DNA of 64,000 nucleotides from Ilyobacter_A sp963675185 (GTDB lineage: Bacteria; Fusobacteriota; Fusobacteriia; Fusobacteriales; Fusobacteriaceae), in the NCBI GenBank assembly GCA_963675185.2, contig CAXXOH010000002.1:558001-622000 (forward strand), read 5' to 3'. Numbering within the stretch: the stretch's first letter is position 1; every line of letters begins with the position of its first letter. Both the position numbers and the translations under genes were made by a program. Below, piece by piece: positions 34,232-42,929 of the stretch. The notes beneath the pieces are model-generated. The model had not been told where the DNA came from, did not search any database, and saw only the letters and a list, made by a program, of their open reading frames with translations.

Positions 34232-34962
34232 CTCTTACTCCCTTTTATACCTACCCTATATGTGTTCTGGTCCAGCTCTTTTTTTATTCTTTCATATTCG
34301 TCCGCATCCACAGGTACAAACTTTAAAATGTCTCCGGCCTCCAATAAAAATCCTTTGTCACTTGTGGCATCGAATAGTTTCAGCGGAGTCCTCCCTATGA
34401 TCTGCCAGCCTCCAGGACTGTCTATTGGATATATGCCGGTCTGCGTGCCAGCTATCCCAACCGATCCTGCACTTATAAGCTTCCTCGGCACATCCAATCT
34501 TGGGGTGGCTATCTTTTTATCCATGCCGCCTAGGTATGGAAACCCCGGGGTGAAGCCCAGCATGTAGACAAGATATTCACCTGTGCTATGTATCCTCACT
34601 ACCTCTTCCACGTCAAGCCCACTGTGGCCTGCCACGTTTTCTATATCCGGGCCGTACTCGCCGCAATAGGCAACCGGAATTTCAATAGTTCTCTGCCTGA
34701 ATTTATAAGAGACCCACAACTCGCCTCGCAAGATTTCCACTTCTCCCTTAAGTTCCTCCATAGAAATCATCAAGGGATCATAATTTATCCCAAGCGACCT
34801 GTAGGTTGGCAGCATTTCAACTATTCCGGCAAGCCTCCTTTGATCCAAGGCTCGCATAAGGGCTATCACGCGTCCATTTATTTCCGGAGATATTTTATCC
34901 CCGAATTCAACTACTAATGTACTGTCGCCCGATATAAGATATCTCACTTCCATAAAAACCAC
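34213..34962 (-). CDS. pxpB: 5-oxoprolinase subunit B (KipI)
   Basis: 249 residues. KipI/PxpB motifs: STLVVEFGDKISPEING, MLPTYRSLGINYDPL, EIPVAYCGEYGPDIENVA, MLGFTPGFPYLGGMD and SPGGWQIIGRTPL. It partners with PxpA and PxpC. It overlaps the pxpC start and begins right at the end of pxpA, forming a tight pxpABC operon on the minus strand. Confidence 0.95.
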   Translation of the reverse strand: MVFMEVRYLISGDSTLVVEFGDKISPEINGRVIALMRALDQRRLAGIVEMLPTYRSLGINYDPLMISMEELKGEVEILRGELWVSYKFRQRTIEIPVAYCGEYGPDIENVAGHSGLDVEEVVRIHSTGEYLVYMLGFTPGFPYLGGMDKKIATPRLDVPRKLISAGSVGIAGTQTGIYPIDSPGGWQIIGRTPLKLFDATSDKGFLLEAGDILKFVPVDADEYERIKKELDQNTYRVGIKGSKRWEELE

Positions 34963-35733
34963 CTATCCAAATATTTTCCTGAGCGGAACTACTTCTATTC
35001 CCTCTTTTACAAACTCCGACCTTATTTTTTTCATCAGCTGCAGAGCTTGTATATTGTCCCCATGTACGCATATAGAATGAGCTTTTATCTCTATACCTTT
35101 CCCATCAATGGAGTCAACCTTACCGTATTTCACCATTTTCACTACTCTTTCTACGGCTAATCCCGAATCGTATATAACTGCGTCTTTTTCATTCCTAGGC
35201 ACGAGGGTGCCGTCCCCCATATAAGTTCTGTCAGCAAACACCTCACTTGCTACCCTTAACCCCACATGCTCCCCAGCCTTTATGAGTTCACTATTCGCAA
35301 GCCCCAAGAGTATTATCTCCGGATCCACCTCATACACCGCTTCCGATATAGCTGCTGCAAGCTGGTAGTCTTTCGCCGCCATATTATACATGGCTCCATG
35401 AGGCTTTAAATGCTCCACTTTTACACCGTGTGATTTTGCAAACGCCGAAAGGGCTCCCAACTGGTACTTTATATAGGTCTTGAGTTCTCGCTTGTTCACG
35501 TCTATATTTCTCCTGCCATATCCTGCCATATCCAGGTATCCCGGGTGTGCACCAACTGCTACCCCGCGCTTTTTTGCCATAGCTACCGTTTCATCCATTA
35601 TTACAGAATCTCCTGCGTGCCAGCCGCAGGCTATATTCGCCGAGCTTATGTGCTTTATTAGCTCCTGGTCCATACCTATGCTGTAGTTCCCGAAACCTTC
35701 TCCAATATCACAATTCAAATCAACCTTGTACAT
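34963..35733 (-). CDS. pxpA: 5-oxoprolinase subunit A (LamB/YcsF family)
   Basis: 256 residues, normal length. Opening MYKVDLNCDIGEGFGNYSIG and SANIACGWHAGDS are the LamB/YcsF signatures; VGAHPGYLD and VEHLKPHGAMYN follow. Oxoproline forms spontaneously from glutamine and is recycled by PxpABC. AGGAGG precedes the ATG. It is the first gene of the operon; 35750-35800 upstream holds A+T-rich sequence without a clear promoter. Confidence 0.96.
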   Translation of the reverse strand: MYKVDLNCDIGEGFGNYSIGMDQELIKHISSANIACGWHAGDSVIMDETVAMAKKRGVAVGAHPGYLDMAGYGRRNIDVNKRELKTYIKYQLGALSAFAKSHGVKVEHLKPHGAMYNMAAKDYQLAAAISEAVYEVDPEIILLGLANSELIKAGEHVGLRVASEVFADRTYMGDGTLVPRNEKDAVIYDSGLAVERVVKMVKYGKVDSIDGKGIEIKAHSICVHGDNIQALQLMKKIRSEFVKEGIEVVPLRKIFG

Positions 35734-35938
35734 AGGCTCCTCCTGAAATTTTTTTTAATATTTTACCATAATTTTTTGTATTGAAAAACCCCAACTCGAC
35801 ATGTCAGTATTTATTTTTTATACTTATGAGTTATTTTTTAAAGGAAATTATAGCCCTTTATTTAAATATAAAAATAAAAGATATTTTAAAACAAAGATGA
35901 AAAATCATTTAAAACAACATACGGAGGGAGAGGTTATT

Positions 35939-36133
35939 ATGGATTTAAAAAATTTCAAGTCTATGGACGTCAACATACTGCTAAGCATCGTGAATATGAA
36001 ATTAAGGGATGAATTTGAAAATTTGGAGGAATTGGTTAAATTTTACGACATCTCAGAAGAGGAATTGAAGAAAAAACTGGATGCATTAGGTTACCATTAT
36101 TGCAGCGAAACGAATCAATTTAATGCGGTATAA
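35939..36133 (+). CDS. DUF4250 family small protein
   Basis: 64 residues from ATG 35939, behind ACGGAGGGAGAGG. The sequence MDLKNFKSMDVNILLSIVNMKLRDEFENL and ELKKKLDALGYHYCSETNQF fit the DUF4250 pattern (MLLSxVNxKLRD and the ending GYxYxxxxNQF). The protein looks like a three-helix cytosolic domain of unknown function. A strong terminator follows at once. Confidence 0.8.
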   Translation: MDLKNFKSMDVNILLSIVNMKLRDEFENLEELVKFYDISEEELKKKLDALGYHYCSETNQFNAV

Positions 36134-36166
36134 AAAATGGAAGCGGATGTACGCTTCCATTTTTTG
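36132..36166 (+). terminator. Strong bidirectional terminator
   Basis: AAAAAATGGAAGCG (36132-36145) pairs with CGCTTCCATTTTTT (36152-36165), loop GATGTA. Confidence 0.92.
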
Positions 36167-36356
36167 TTTAGACTAGCTGTCACTCTCCAACACTTCCTGA
36201 AAGCCTCTTTTGGGATCTCTACCATTTTCCCTACTTTAAAATCGTAGGCAGTACTGTAAATCTCTTTGACGTCAACATCGATTATAAACAAGTTTATTTT
36301 TGACAAAAAAGGCTTTCAACCATTTATTTTCACCCACTATCACAACAAATATCTTA

Positions 36357-37103
36357 TCAGTTATTCTTAGCTTTCACCACAGCTTCCCACAGATTGCTCT
36401 TGTCTATGTTTTCAAGGCTGTCTACTATCTTTTTGGATACGCCTACCTGTCCTAAAAATTCTTCTATGAACGGCATAAGTTCCCTATACTCCCCCCTTAT
36501 ATTGCAGCTGCCGTACCTGCAGACCCCATCAAAGGTAGGGATATTTAATGCTCTTACTATTTTTTTTATCCTGTCTCCATCCAGATAGATCATCGGCCTG
36601 ACTATTGTCATATCTGAGTTTTCGGTGCAAACTACCGGGGAGAAGCTTCCCAACTTCTTGTTTTGTATGAGGTTCATAAAAAATGTCTCTGCCACATCGG
36701 ATGCGTGGTGCCCATAGCAAACTTTCTTTATTCCGTTTTCTGAGAGCTTACTCCGGATAGCTCCCCTCTTTATCCTAGAACACATATAGCAAGCCGATTT
36801 TTCCATATGATCAACCTCTAACTCCATTTCAGCTTCCAAATATGTGACACCTAGCAAATTGCAATAGTTTCTTATACCATCGCTGTCGTTTTCTACAAAG
36901 CTCTTCACGTGCATGGCGTAGAGTTTGAAGTCAAGTCTTGAGTATTTTTTGAGGTATGCCATTATCCATAAAAGAAGCGTGCTGTCTTTTCCTCCTGACA
37001 TGGCCACAGCCAACTTCTCCCCATGCTCCACCATACCGTATTTTTCTATAGCTCTTATCACATCATTTATAAACCATTTTCCATAATTATTGTTGAATTC
37101 CAA
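36357..37103 (-). CDS. TtcA-family tRNA thiolation ATPase
   Basis: 248 residues. The PP-loop SGGKDSTLL follows MVEHGEKLAVAM. Family CxxC-type cysteines occur in SACYMCSRIKRGAI and near GVCRYGSCNIRGEY, a pattern used to bind an Fe-S cluster in TtcA. TtcA makes 2-thiocytidine at tRNA position 32. It has no close operon partner, and GGAGG precedes the start. A related PP-loop sulfurtransferase is the alternative. Confidence 0.85.
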   Translation of the reverse strand: MEFNNNYGKWFINDVIRAIEKYGMVEHGEKLAVAMSGGKDSTLLLWIMAYLKKYSRLDFKLYAMHVKSFVENDSDGIRNYCNLLGVTYLEAEMELEVDHMEKSACYMCSRIKRGAIRSKLSENGIKKVCYGHHASDVAETFFMNLIQNKKLGSFSPVVCTENSDMTIVRPMIYLDGDRIKKIVRALNIPTFDGVCRYGSCNIRGEYRELMPFIEEFLGQVGVSKKIVDSLENIDKSNLWEAVVKAKNN

Positions 37104-37224
37104 AGCTTCCTCCTGCTATTTTTTCTATATTATACTGAATTATACTCAAAAAAATCATAAATTAACTCAAGTTTCTACTTAATTAAATAAACAATTAATT
37201 AATTTATTCGAAATCCTTCTTTAA

Positions 37225-37295
37225 ACACAGATCTTCACAGAGAAAACCTTTTAAAAATAATTTTTGTCACGAATTTTCACGGATCACACAAATTA
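37225..37295. repeat. Intergenic CACAGAG/CACGAAT repeat, copy 2
   Basis: CACAGATCTTCACAGAG then GTCACGAATTTTCACGGATC; short CACxGAx units recur at about 9-10 nt steps. Confidence 0.55.
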
Positions 37296-37339
37296 ATTAA
37301 AACACTTAGACAATGCTTTATTTCTGTATATTTATAAAT

Positions 37340-37445
37340 TCCCTTACTCTGTGAATCTCGCTCTTTTTTTCTCCGTGCACCTCTGTGTCCGAAATATTTT
37401 TTAATATTTTATATTCTTATCCATTCGTGCGATTCGTGACTAAAA
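37340..37445. repeat. Intergenic CACAGAG/CACGAAT repeat, copy 3, inverted
   Basis: CTCTGTGAATCTCGCTC and CTCCGTGCACCTCTGTG, then CCATTCGTGCGATTCGTGAC: the reverse complement of the units in copy 2. Confidence 0.55.
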
Positions 37446-37534
37446 AAATGTTTCTCTATTTCTATGCCTTTAAATCAATTCATTACTTTAAATAAAGTTT
37501 AAATACAGGCAGCAACTTAGGTAAAATTAAGATA

Positions 37535-37559
37535 AAAAAATGGGGCCGTTACGGTCCCC
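37535..37559 (-). terminator. Terminator after the repeat-protein gene
   Basis: On the minus strand GGGGACCGT-A-ACGGCCCC is followed by ATTTTTTT (one bulged base in the stem). Confidence 0.7.
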
Positions 37560-37612
37560 AAATAAGCATTTGTTCGTTATCGTCCTGAAAAACCCTTGAA
37601 AATTCCTGCTAA

Positions 37613-38176
37613 TTAATATACCAGCTCTCCACTTTGATAATTCAGCTGTACATCTAAATTCCCGTTTTCATAGTACCAGGTACTTAAACCATCCAGCCTA
37701 CCATCTTTATAGTTTTGTTCAGTTTTCAAGTTTCCGTTGCTATAATACCAGGCGCTTAACCCGTCTAGTTTGCCATCTTTGTAGTTTGCCTTAGTCTCCA
37801 GATTACCATTGTAGTAGTACCAAGTACTAAGCCCGTCCATCTTACCGTCTTTATAATTTACCACGGTATCTAAATTCCCGTTATTGTAGTACCAGGTACT
37901 CACACCTTCTAGTCTTCCCTCTTTATAATTGGATTTAGATTTCACGTAACCATTCTCATAGTACCATATACTCAGTCCGTCCATCCTTCCGTCTATATAG
38001 TTCTGCTCAGTCTCTAAATTGCCGTTAGCGTAATACCAAGTGCTCGCGCCGTATAGCTTGCCCTTTTCGTAATTCATTATCGACTTCACATATCCGTTAT
38101 CGTGATAAGTTATCTGCTCTTTTGAGTACACACTCAAACTTAAAATAATAAAAAATAATACTAATATTTTTTTCAC
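37613..38176 (-). CDS. Exported MORN/YwqK-like tandem-repeat protein
   Basis: 187 residues from GTG 38174-38176 (GGGAGGG upstream). A signal peptide (VKKILVLFFIILSLSVYS) is followed by nearly seven 24-residue repeats. The consensus is YYxNGNLxTxxNYKDGxxDGLSTW, closest to the MORN/YwqK-type toxin_YwqK repeat. Such repeats form beta-hairpin ladders on cell surfaces or act as immunity-like partners; no toxin gene is adjacent. The repeat unit is 72 bp in DNA, so copy number may change by recombination. Confidence 0.85.
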   Translation of the reverse strand: MKKILVLFFIILSLSVYSKEQITYHDNGYVKSIMNYEKGKLYGASTWYYANGNLETEQNYIDGRMDGLSIWYYENGYVKSKSNYKEGRLEGVSTWYYNNGNLDTVVNYKDGKMDGLSTWYYYNGNLETKANYKDGKLDGLSAWYYSNGNLKTEQNYKDGRLDGLSTWYYENGNLDVQLNYQSGELVY

Positions 38177-38369
38177 AATTTTCCCTCCCAAAAATTAATC
38201 TACTATAGAAGCCGAGATTAAAGAGATTATACTATATAAGTGTTATCAAATCAAATCTAAACGTTCTTCACATGTGTATCCATAAATTAAACCATTACAT
38301 CTAAATAATATTCTATTGTAATACTCGATAAAATAACTTACAGTTAATTGAAATTGCTTATTTCTGTCT

Positions 38370-38564
38370 TTATGCTAAATCTGGATATTTTTCCAGTATT
38401 GCAGAAATTTTTTGAATATTTTTTAATTTGGCATCCTTAAAATTATGGATGGGTGATGACTGTATGAACTCTTTTAAAATTTTTATGTCATTTTTTAAGC
38501 TATGATTCTCCCTCATTATCTTTAACAATACCATTCTTTCTCTTTTTTTATTTCTATTCCTCAT
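38370..38564 (-). CDS. Small charged helical protein, unknown
   Basis: 64 residues, MRNRNKKRERMVLLKIMREN, with AAAGGAG 6 nt upstream. It is predicted all-helical and basic at the N-terminus, with heptad-like LxxxLKxxxxxL spacing. No family was recognised. It stands alone between two A+T-rich gaps; a good ribosome site is the main support. Confidence 0.55.
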   Translation of the reverse strand: MRNRNKKRERMVLLKIMRENHSLKNDIKILKEFIQSSPIHNFKDAKLKNIQKISAILEKYPDLA

Positions 38565-38828
38565 CTCATGCTCCTTTCAAAATAGCTTGGATAATATTTT
38601 AATTAAAAATAACTTTTTCCTTTATTTTTTTTCTGAACGCTAGCACTTGTCATTAATATTTTTTCATCTTCAAGAATTAAGCCTTGAGAAAATCCTTATA
38701 TAAACCCAACCTATATTATTATAGCAAAAATTTATAAAAACAGGAAATTCTATTAAATGTTATAAATATCAGTTAAAGCATGTGATTACTGTAAAAAATA
38801 TCCACTATAAAAAGCGGGGCGAAATTTT

Positions 38829-40364
38829 ATGATAACCGGGATAGAATACCTTTTTCTGAGCAACCTTGCCTACTGCAACTTCGATAAAAAGGATGTCGGC
38901 AATACGTTAAAAAAAATACTTTACGGGAGTCAAAACCAGGAAAACAGGAAGAGAATTCTAACCAATAAAAACAATATAATAAACTACGATAACTTCAAAG
39001 TGGCCTATGAATTTTTCAAGGATTGCATAGAGCAGTGGAGTGTTTTGGATATAGAGGATCAAACTGCCGGAAACAGTAGTGGGTTCAAGCGGGTTTCTGG
39101 TTTTTTCGCCATGGCGTTTATTAAGGGGGAGGAGGTAGTCATCTCTTATAGGGGCAGCGAAACAGGGTCTCTAGAGGATGCCTATAGGGATTTTATAGAA
39201 AATGACCTACTGCTTAGCTTTGGAAAGAGGCCCCCTCAGTTTGACGAGGGGTACAAATTTTATAGAAAGCTCGTAAAAAATGGATTCGACCCGTTAAATA
39301 TAAGGCTCACCGGGCATTCCTTAGGCGGTGGAATAGCTCAATATGTTGCTGTGATGTCCATAAAAGACGGCTCTATAGTCCCTAATACCTGTACATGGAA
39401 CTCGGTGGGAATACAAAGAGACGGACTAATAGGCATAGAAGAGTTCATAGATTTCGAAAGTATTCTGCACGAAAAACTAGGATTAAAAGTAAGACACGCC
39501 AAACATCTCTCAAAAATTAAATCTGCATATTTCAGTTTCCTGACTAAAAGCTTGAAAAAAAGAAAATATCTTCCGGATAAAAATATTTTCCCGGGCACAG
39601 CTTCCGTTTTTAAGTTGCAGTTGAGCGACTCTGAAAAATTGGAGTTCGAAAAGTTAACTAAGATAGACGGTTACTCGCAGATTTTAAGCAAACTTAAAAT
39701 AGATACAGACACCTTTGCCAGCGATCTCCTAAAAATACTTTTCGACGAGAAAATGATTTACAGTGCCCTACTAAGCCTAAACAAAATCCTTAGTAGCTTC
39801 AGGGAAAACAAGATATATGAAGACATCATCTTAAACTTCGTGCACTCAAAAGACCTTACCACAGCACTTTTTAAGCACATCGGTACAGTTTACGTGGTTG
39901 ACCAGGATTTTTCCAAAACTGATAAGACAAACAATAAATTTTTTAAAAGCTTTTCTCTTTTCTCAAAGTCTTTTAAAAACTACCATTTAAGTGATATATT
40001 TATACCATTTATAGTGACAGAGGGACCTGAAGCCGGCAAACTGTCGAAGAAGATAAATGACGACTATATTGGGAGTTCAGTGAGAAAACTCTTGAGGCTG
40101 GAACAATTCTGCCCCAAGGAACTGCTTTTAATTTATTACCGCCTGGACAGGCTAACCCTTGATAATTTTGAGGCTACCAGGCTGCTTCTTTTGAATAGCT
40201 TTCAACGGATGAATGACGAGGTAAAGTTCAAGGAGCAGATAGTCAGAGAGATAGAAAGTGCAGACTTTGACTCTTTGCAAAAGCTTTGGCTAAAAGCACT
40301 CCTAAAATTGCCTAGTCCTTACGAATCCAAGGACATCTACGATTACATCTTGTTTGAAATATAA
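38829..40364 (+). CDS. Lipase class 3 / Mbeg1-like alpha/beta hydrolase
   Basis: 511 residues. The lipase core is at residues 90-190: the strand GEEVVISYRGSET, the nucleophile elbow IRLTGHSLGGGIAQYVA, and TCTWNSVGIQRDG. The Ser is in GHSLGG; the Asp and His could be in the following insert (IVPNTCTWNS... and VHSKDLTTALFKHIG with GTVYVVD). The architecture resembles Mbeg1-like (DUF2974) proteins. No signal peptide is visible. It may hydrolyse a lipid or another ester, but the substrate is unknown. Confidence 0.8.
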   Translation: MITGIEYLFLSNLAYCNFDKKDVGNTLKKILYGSQNQENRKRILTNKNNIINYDNFKVAYEFFKDCIEQWSVLDIEDQTAGNSSGFKRVSGFFAMAFIKGEEVVISYRGSETGSLEDAYRDFIENDLLLSFGKRPPQFDEGYKFYRKLVKNGFDPLNIRLTGHSLGGGIAQYVAVMSIKDGSIVPNTCTWNSVGIQRDGLIGIEEFIDFESILHEKLGLKVRHAKHLSKIKSAYFSFLTKSLKKRKYLPDKNIFPGTASVFKLQLSDSEKLEFEKLTKIDGYSQILSKLKIDTDTFASDLLKILFDEKMIYSALLSLNKILSSFRENKIYEDIILNFVHSKDLTTALFKHIGTVYVVDQDFSKTDKTNNKFFKSFSLFSKSFKNYHLSDIFIPFIVTEGPEAGKLSKKINDDYIGSSVRKLLRLEQFCPKELLLIYYRLDRLTLDNFEATRLLLLNSFQRMNDEVKFKEQIVREIESADFDSLQKLWLKALLKLPSPYESKDIYDYILFEI

Positions 40365-40453
40365 AAGCAATTGATTTTTATTGAGAATCATAGTATAATT
40401 TCTTGGTATTTTGTTAAATATTGTTAGTGTTAGTATAGGAGGAGAATATACAA

Positions 40454-41026
40454 ATGAAACAAGCTGTTGAGTTAAGAGCTGGTAGCACTTTTCAAATGGA
40501 TGGAATCCCTTATATTATATTAAAAGCTGAAAGATATCAGAGCACATCTGGTAAAAAAGCCAAAGCTCCCGAGATGAAGTTTAAAATAAAAGATCTTATC
40601 TCCGGAAAAACTCTGGATATGACAATAGCCGCCAATGATATGATGGACGACATCATTCTTGAGAGGGGTTCTATGCAGTTCTTATATGAGATGGACGGCG
40701 AATACCACTTTATGGATCAAGAAACTTTTGAGCAAATCGCACTTACAAAAGAGGATTTAGAAGATGCCGTTAATTACCTCAAAGATGAGATGATAATAGA
40801 CATCCTTTTCTTCGAAGGGAGACCTGTTGGAATAGAGCTCCCAAATACAGTTGTACTCCAAGTAACTTATACAGAACCTGGATTAAAGGGGGATACTACT
40901 GGTAAGGCTACTAAACCTGCCACTCTTGAAACTGGGTACACACTTCAAGTCCCTCTTTTTATACAGATGGATGAGCTCATAAAGGTGGATACCAGAACAG
41001 GGAAATATGTTGAGAGATCTAAGTAG
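40454..41026 (+). CDS. efp: Elongation factor P family protein (EfpL/YeiP-like loop)
   Basis: 190 residues, behind AGGAGGAG, with the three EF-P domains. The N-terminal KOW-like domain is MKQAVELRAGSTFQMDGIPYIILKAERYQ, followed by two OB domains and ending PLFIQMDELIKVDTRTGKYVERSK. The beta3-beta4 tip loop is STSGKKAKAPEMKFK, longer than the classical PGKGQAF loop and of the size seen in EfpL (YeiP). EF-P relieves ribosome stalling at polyproline stretches. The Lys in GKKAK would occupy the tip. Confidence 0.92.
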   Translation: MKQAVELRAGSTFQMDGIPYIILKAERYQSTSGKKAKAPEMKFKIKDLISGKTLDMTIAANDMMDDIILERGSMQFLYEMDGEYHFMDQETFEQIALTKEDLEDAVNYLKDEMIIDILFFEGRPVGIELPNTVVLQVTYTEPGLKGDTTGKATKPATLETGYTLQVPLFIQMDELIKVDTRTGKYVERSK

Positions 41027-41041
41027 GCCGAATTTTCAAAC

Positions 41042-41063
41042 GCCGCTGCATGCGGCCTTTTTT
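41042..41063 (+). terminator. efp terminator
   Basis: GCCGC (41042-41046) pairs with GCGGC (41052-41056), loop TGCAT, followed by CTTTTTT. Confidence 0.8.
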
Positions 41064-41092
41064 AGACCCTATATTTTTTTCATTTTTTTATT

Positions 41093-41153
41093 TTTACACA
41101 TTTTTTACATTATATAAAATCGTTTTTTACAATGATTTTATATAATTTTTACA
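41093..41153 (+). promoter_or_regulatory. Pho-box-like phased TTTACA repeats and -10 element
   Basis: TTTACA stands at 41093, 41104, 41126 and 41148, with TTTATA at 41137: all in an exact 11-bp register. PhoP/PhoB response regulators bind direct repeats of this form with the same period. TATAAT lies at 41141-41146. A 13-bp inverted repeat (41109-41121 with 41134-41146) overlaps. The gene downstream is a phosphate symporter, which fits phosphate-starvation control. Confidence 0.65.
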
Positions 41154-41183
41154 CTTTTTAAATATTTAGTATGGAGGGAAATA

Positions 41184-42815
41184 ATGATATTTGATGTGAT
41201 GTTTAAGGTTATAGGTGGGTTGGGAATTTTCCTGTTTGGTATGGATAACATGTCAGGAGGACTGCAAAAATTAGCTGGTGACAGGCTTAGAAAAATAATA
41301 GCCGCACTTACAAGCAACAGATTTATGGCAACTATCATCGGCGTACTACTAACTGCTATCGTGCAGTCGTCGTCTGTAACAACTGTTATGGTTGTAGGTT
41401 TTGTTAACGCATCTCTTATGACACTGTCTCAGGCTCTAGGAGTTATATTAGGAGCCAATATTGGTACGACCGTTACCGGTTGGATACTTGTGCTTAAGAT
41501 AGGTAAGTACGGCCTTCCTTTAGTAGGGATTGGTGCTATAATCTACATGTTTGTTAAAGGGGACAGAAAAAAGACAAAAGCCCTTACTCTTATGGGATTT
41601 GGTATGATCTTCCTTGGATTAGAACTTATGAAAGACGGTTTTCACCCTTTAAGATCAATGCCGGAATTCGTTGATATGTTCCATAAATTTAACGCTGACA
41701 CAGTTTCAGGAATGCTGCTTGCTGCTTGCGTAGGCGCACTTATGACAGCTATCGTTCAGTCATCATCCGCTACTCTAGGAATTACCATTGCCCTAGCTAC
41801 ACAAGGCCTTTTAGATGGTCATACCGCTGTAGCCCTTGTACTAGGAGAAAACGTAGGTACTACAATTACTGCCGTACTTGCATCTATCGGTGCAAATGCA
41901 AACGCAAAAAGAGCTGCATACGCACATACTGTTGTAAACGTCATAGGGGTTACGTGGGTGCTGTCTATATTCCCATTTTACCTGAAGTTTTTAGGTACTC
42001 TTGCTGATCCTGCCACAAATATAGCAAGGTATATCGCTACTGCACACACGATGTTCAACGTTACAAACGTTATAGTATTCCTTCCTCTGATAAACTTTGT
42101 TGCTAAGTTATTGGAAAAATTCGTAAAAGAAAAAGAGGTCAAGGTAGTTAGAGTTACTCATCTAGATAAAAGAATGCTTGAGACCCCAAGCATTGCAATA
42201 GAGCAAGTAAAAAAAGAGATCTTTAATGCAGGCTATGATATCTTAGACATGATGAACAAGTTTAAAGAGACTCTTCAAAATAATTACCCAAAAAATCACG
42301 AGTATGTAACAGATGTATTTCATAAAGAAGAAAAGATTGATCTGGTGCAAAAGGAGATCTCCGAGATAAATTCAGATTTGTTAGCTTTGGATATGGAGCA
42401 TGCCCTTATAGACGATACCGGTAAAAACCACAGTATCTGCGACGAGTATGAATCTGTAAGCGACTACATAGAAAGGCTTATGAAAAGCCACTTAAAGCTA
42501 AATGAGTTGGAACTCGAATTAAACAGTGGCCAAAAGAATGACCTTGCAGTTCTTCATGAAAAGATATTCGATTTCTTCGAATATGTTAACGAAGCGTATA
42601 ATGGTAGTAAAAAGGATATTCTTTTAGAAGCTATGAAAAAAAGTGGCGAGATAGTAAGAGAGTTCAAAAATGCAAGAAACGAACATTTGAATAGGATGGC
42701 GCAGTCAAAAACTGATGTCAGAATTATCACTAACTACCTAGACATGATAAACAGCTATAGAAAAATAAATGAACATACCATGCATGCTGTAGAAGCCATG
42801 GTAGGCGAAAAATAA
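41184..42815 (+). CDS. Na+/Pi cotransporter family protein with PhoU-like C-terminus
   Basis: 543 residues with TGGAGGG upstream. Two inverted repeats of the Na/Pi symporter domain carry QSSSVTTVMVVGFVNA with GANIGTTVTGW, and QSSSATLGITIALA with GENVGTTITAVLA. The last 200 residues form a helical PhoU-like domain (KEEKIDLVQKEISEINSDLLALDM). It imports phosphate with sodium across the inner membrane. The upstream phased TTTACA repeats suggest induction by phosphate limitation. Confidence 0.92.
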   Translation: MIFDVMFKVIGGLGIFLFGMDNMSGGLQKLAGDRLRKIIAALTSNRFMATIIGVLLTAIVQSSSVTTVMVVGFVNASLMTLSQALGVILGANIGTTVTGWILVLKIGKYGLPLVGIGAIIYMFVKGDRKKTKALTLMGFGMIFLGLELMKDGFHPLRSMPEFVDMFHKFNADTVSGMLLAACVGALMTAIVQSSSATLGITIALATQGLLDGHTAVALVLGENVGTTITAVLASIGANANAKRAAYAHTVVNVIGVTWVLSIFPFYLKFLGTLADPATNIARYIATAHTMFNVTNVIVFLPLINFVAKLLEKFVKEKEVKVVRVTHLDKRMLETPSIAIEQVKKEIFNAGYDILDMMNKFKETLQNNYPKNHEYVTDVFHKEEKIDLVQKEISEINSDLLALDMEHALIDDTGKNHSICDEYESVSDYIERLMKSHLKLNELELELNSGQKNDLAVLHEKIFDFFEYVNEAYNGSKKDILLEAMKKSGEIVREFKNARNEHLNRMAQSKTDVRIITNYLDMINSYRKINEHTMHAVEAMVGEK

Positions 42816-42822
42816 TTCCTAG

Positions 42823-42856
42823 GCTCCCTGAAATTAAAATTTCAGGGAGCTTTTTT
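42823..42856 (+). terminator. Terminator after the Na/Pi symporter gene
   Basis: Perfect 13-bp stem GCTCCCTGAAATT/AATTTCAGGGAGC with loop AA and a T6 tail. Confidence 0.93.
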
Positions 42857-42929
42857 ATTCTATTTTATTCTTTGTATTTTATACACAGGGATGATATAAT
42901 TTAATATCTCGCCATAAGGAGTTGTTGCT

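Larger units (their letters stand above)
37104..37534. other. A+T-rich gap with repeated CACAGA/CACGAAT blocks
   Basis: No gene is supported. Two repeat blocks lie at 37225-37295 and (inverted) 37340-37445. The rest is plain A+T-rich sequence. Confidence 0.55.

Noticed and set aside
36115..36306. Minus-strand 63-codon frame starting at TTG 36306
   Set aside because: It reads straight through a strong bidirectional terminator, has no ribosome site and matches nothing I know. It may be a gene remnant but cannot be supported.
37613..38176. CRISPR-like regular repeats
   Set aside because: The periodicity is 72 bp and in frame within a coding sequence with a signal peptide; there are no spacers.
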